This document shows, in pieces, positions 62,301 to 64,000 of a DNA stretch of 64,000 nt. Position numbers and translations under genes: made by a program. Origin of the DNA: Brienomyrus brachyistius (lineage: Eukaryota > Chordata > Actinopteri > Osteoglossiformes > Mormyridae); the NCBI RefSeq assembly GCF_023856365.1, contig NC_064551.1, forward strand, positions 20,874,849 through 20,938,848. The letters are read 5' to 3'. Under the pieces are notes generated by a model, which saw only the letters and a list, made by a program, of their open reading frames with translations, did not search any database and was not told the origin of the DNA. The stretch's first letter is position 1, and each line of letters starts with the position of its first letter.

Positions 62301-64000
62301 AGATTAAATCATCCTTTAAACGGCGATGTCTTACTTTTTACCTTATGACGGGAGATTCCTTTGACAGCTGTAGCTTTCTATGCTTTGATTTCTGGCCCAA
62401 AAGTAAAGTTAGACCCGTGTCTTTTCGACTGATTACCGTACTTCAGCTATTAAGTATTGCTCAAAAACCGGGGGGGTCCATGTCCATGAGAAAACACATA
62501 TATATGAGGCATAGTTTTTCAACCCTAGTCACTTGCAGTTGTCTTCTTTTTTTAAAAAAATATATATATACATATATAATGACATGACTGTAGTTTGGTT
62601 TTGTTGAAAGGTTGATTGTTTTTCCCTGTGTGTAGTTTATTTGGACTGGGTTTTATTACTGGAAATGACAAAGAAACTGGTCAGCCACAGGCTGTTGTTT
62701 GTCCTCTTAATTTGGCTTAATTTGATAACCGTGTGGCGGATTTGTCCATATTTTGTTTCTCCTGTAATACTGGGTTTGTATATTTTGAAGAAACAACCCA
62801 GAATCTGGGCCAAGTTCTGTTGCCACGGATTTTCTCTTTCTGCACAGAATGACTCACTGAGGTTTTCTGAAAATCTGTGTCAAAAGCAGCTTATTGTCTC
62901 CGATTATCTTCATCATCATCATCATCATCATCATCCTCATACTCTTATGGCCTGGCTACACTGCATCGCCTACCTGTGGGAGGAATGGGTAATTTGCCTT
63001 TCAAATGGACGATGCATTTTCAGCTCTAAGACACACATTCCAATGTTCCCGGTGTAACAGCAAAGAAACACTTGTCATGATTCATTTTATACTGTGAAAA
63101 CCAGGCCTGGGCATGGAATCCCGAAAAGACAAAGGCAGGAAAAGGGGAAAAACTACAGAAAGAGACATATTTTTAAATGGTTTGACATCTGTTTTCTCTT
63201 AACTGTCTGATGCTTTCATAACTGAGCACTGGCTTCCCAAACATAAAAGTAACATCAAAAGCACATAAACATTATTTCTGACAAAGACATATATAAACAG
63301 TAACTGTAAATGTTTTAATTCTGCAGGGATTTTTTTTTTGGACGTGTAACATTTCTGACAGGAGGAACAAACACTTTGATTTGTTTGTAAATTGTTGTCT
63401 GGGCCCATCGGATGAGGCTATGCGTGCTAGGAAATGATCCTTTAGATTAGATTTAAATATTCTCACCCTTTGTGGGATTGAATAACATTGCTAATATGGT
63501 TTGTTACATTTTAGGTTTAAATAGTAGGAACTTTTACTTAAAGTGATGTACAATTGAGAGAGCAGGGTCAGGTAGTTCTGGGAGGGAGGGGGGGTAACTG
63601 GGGTGTAAGACCCCAATGATGAAACCATTCTGCCAAGCCTGGGACTTGAACCAATGACCTACTGATCACAGGCAAAGAGTTCCAACTTAATGACCCACAC
63701 ATCAACCCCCAAGACCACTGCATTTGTTATTCAAGCTAAAATCTTTACAATCATTTACAGCCACACTGGTGAGACATTTTATTGAGTAAATATCTGCGTT
63801 CTGCAATAGTTTCCTTAAAACTGGAACGATGCAGGCCTGCATCCTACGGGATGTGCAGTATATCGGTAACCATGACGATTCCACCAGCATAGCGGACGCC
63901 CAGCGGACCGGGGCATGAATAGCAGTGAGGAAACAACGCCTTGGAGGGCAGCGGAAATGGGAGGAAGGCCCCCGCTGAAGGGACGACACCGACGCTAAGA
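59306..64000. other. intergenic DNA, no gene supported
   Basis: Short ORFs only. It contains a degenerate repeat copy at 61.26-61.44 kb ('acaccctggatgggatgttc'), a CAT run at 62.91-62.94 kb, a G run at about 60521-60539, and a reverse tRNA-SINE-like fragment at about 63.57-63.72 kb ('gggacttgaaccaatgacc'). Confidence 0.6.
63570..63715 (-). mobile_element. tRNA-derived SINE fragment
   Basis: Reading the minus strand gives a box-B-like GGTTCAAGTCCC at about 63650. The neighbouring 'cctactgatcacaggcaaag' on + is the tRNA-like part. Confidence 0.45.

Overview
The window is nuclear DNA from a ray-finned fish, most likely a teleost. Genes have many short exons and GT-AG introns of about 80 bp to 5.5 kb. 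The introns are packed with fish-type repeats: Tc1/mariner, hAT and piggyBac-like DNA elements, CR1-like and other LINEs, tRNA-derived SINEs and minisatellites. The species cannot be read from the sequence.

Three protein genes can be built exon by exon. (1) phip (PH-interacting protein, DCAF14/BRWD2) is on the + strand, 9507-35929. It has 33 coding exons (4,875 nt, 1,625 codons including the stop) and continues upstream of the window. The visible protein has eight WD-repeat-like blades, an acidic/lysine-rich linker, the cryptic-Tudor region, two bromodomains and a basic tail ending in a strongly conserved C-terminus. (2) A compact six-exon gene, 41291-42906 on +, encodes a predicted 226-residue protein with a hydrophobic N-terminus and a C-terminal YccV/HspQ-like (hemimethylated-DNA-binding) domain. 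(3) irak1bp1 (SIMPL) is on the - strand, 49161-43474, with four coding exons and 250 residues. To my knowledge convergent PHIP and IRAK1BP1 are also neighbours in mammals, which supports calling the big gene phip rather than brwd1 or brwd3. The YccV-like gene and irak1bp1 converge so closely that their predicted 3' ends overlap.

Layout: 1-9506 is a phip intron filled with nested transposons (an I/Jockey-like LINE, hAT elements, two Tc1-like elements, a SINE). 9507-35929 holds the phip exons; its larger introns contain LINE, SINE and piggyBac-like copies. 35930 to about 40475 is the inferred phip 3' UTR. 40560-43465 is the YccV-like gene. 43325-49161 is irak1bp1, with a Tc1-like element in its last intron and a CR1-like LINE nested in another DNA element in its first intron. 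49162-64000 looks intergenic: no gene is supported, and it holds repeats, a 31-bp minisatellite at 58.6-59.3 kb and some weak unassigned ORFs.

The most unusual structures are in phip. Four minisatellite-like arrays sit directly on exon borders: 84 bp before one exon, one that re-copies a splice-donor junction about ten times, a 54-bp array before another exon, and a triplication of the stop-codon region. Acceptors are preceded by nearly pure poly(C), and one intron has a GC donor. The YccV-like gene with a predicted membrane or secretory N-terminus is the best candidate for undescribed biology.
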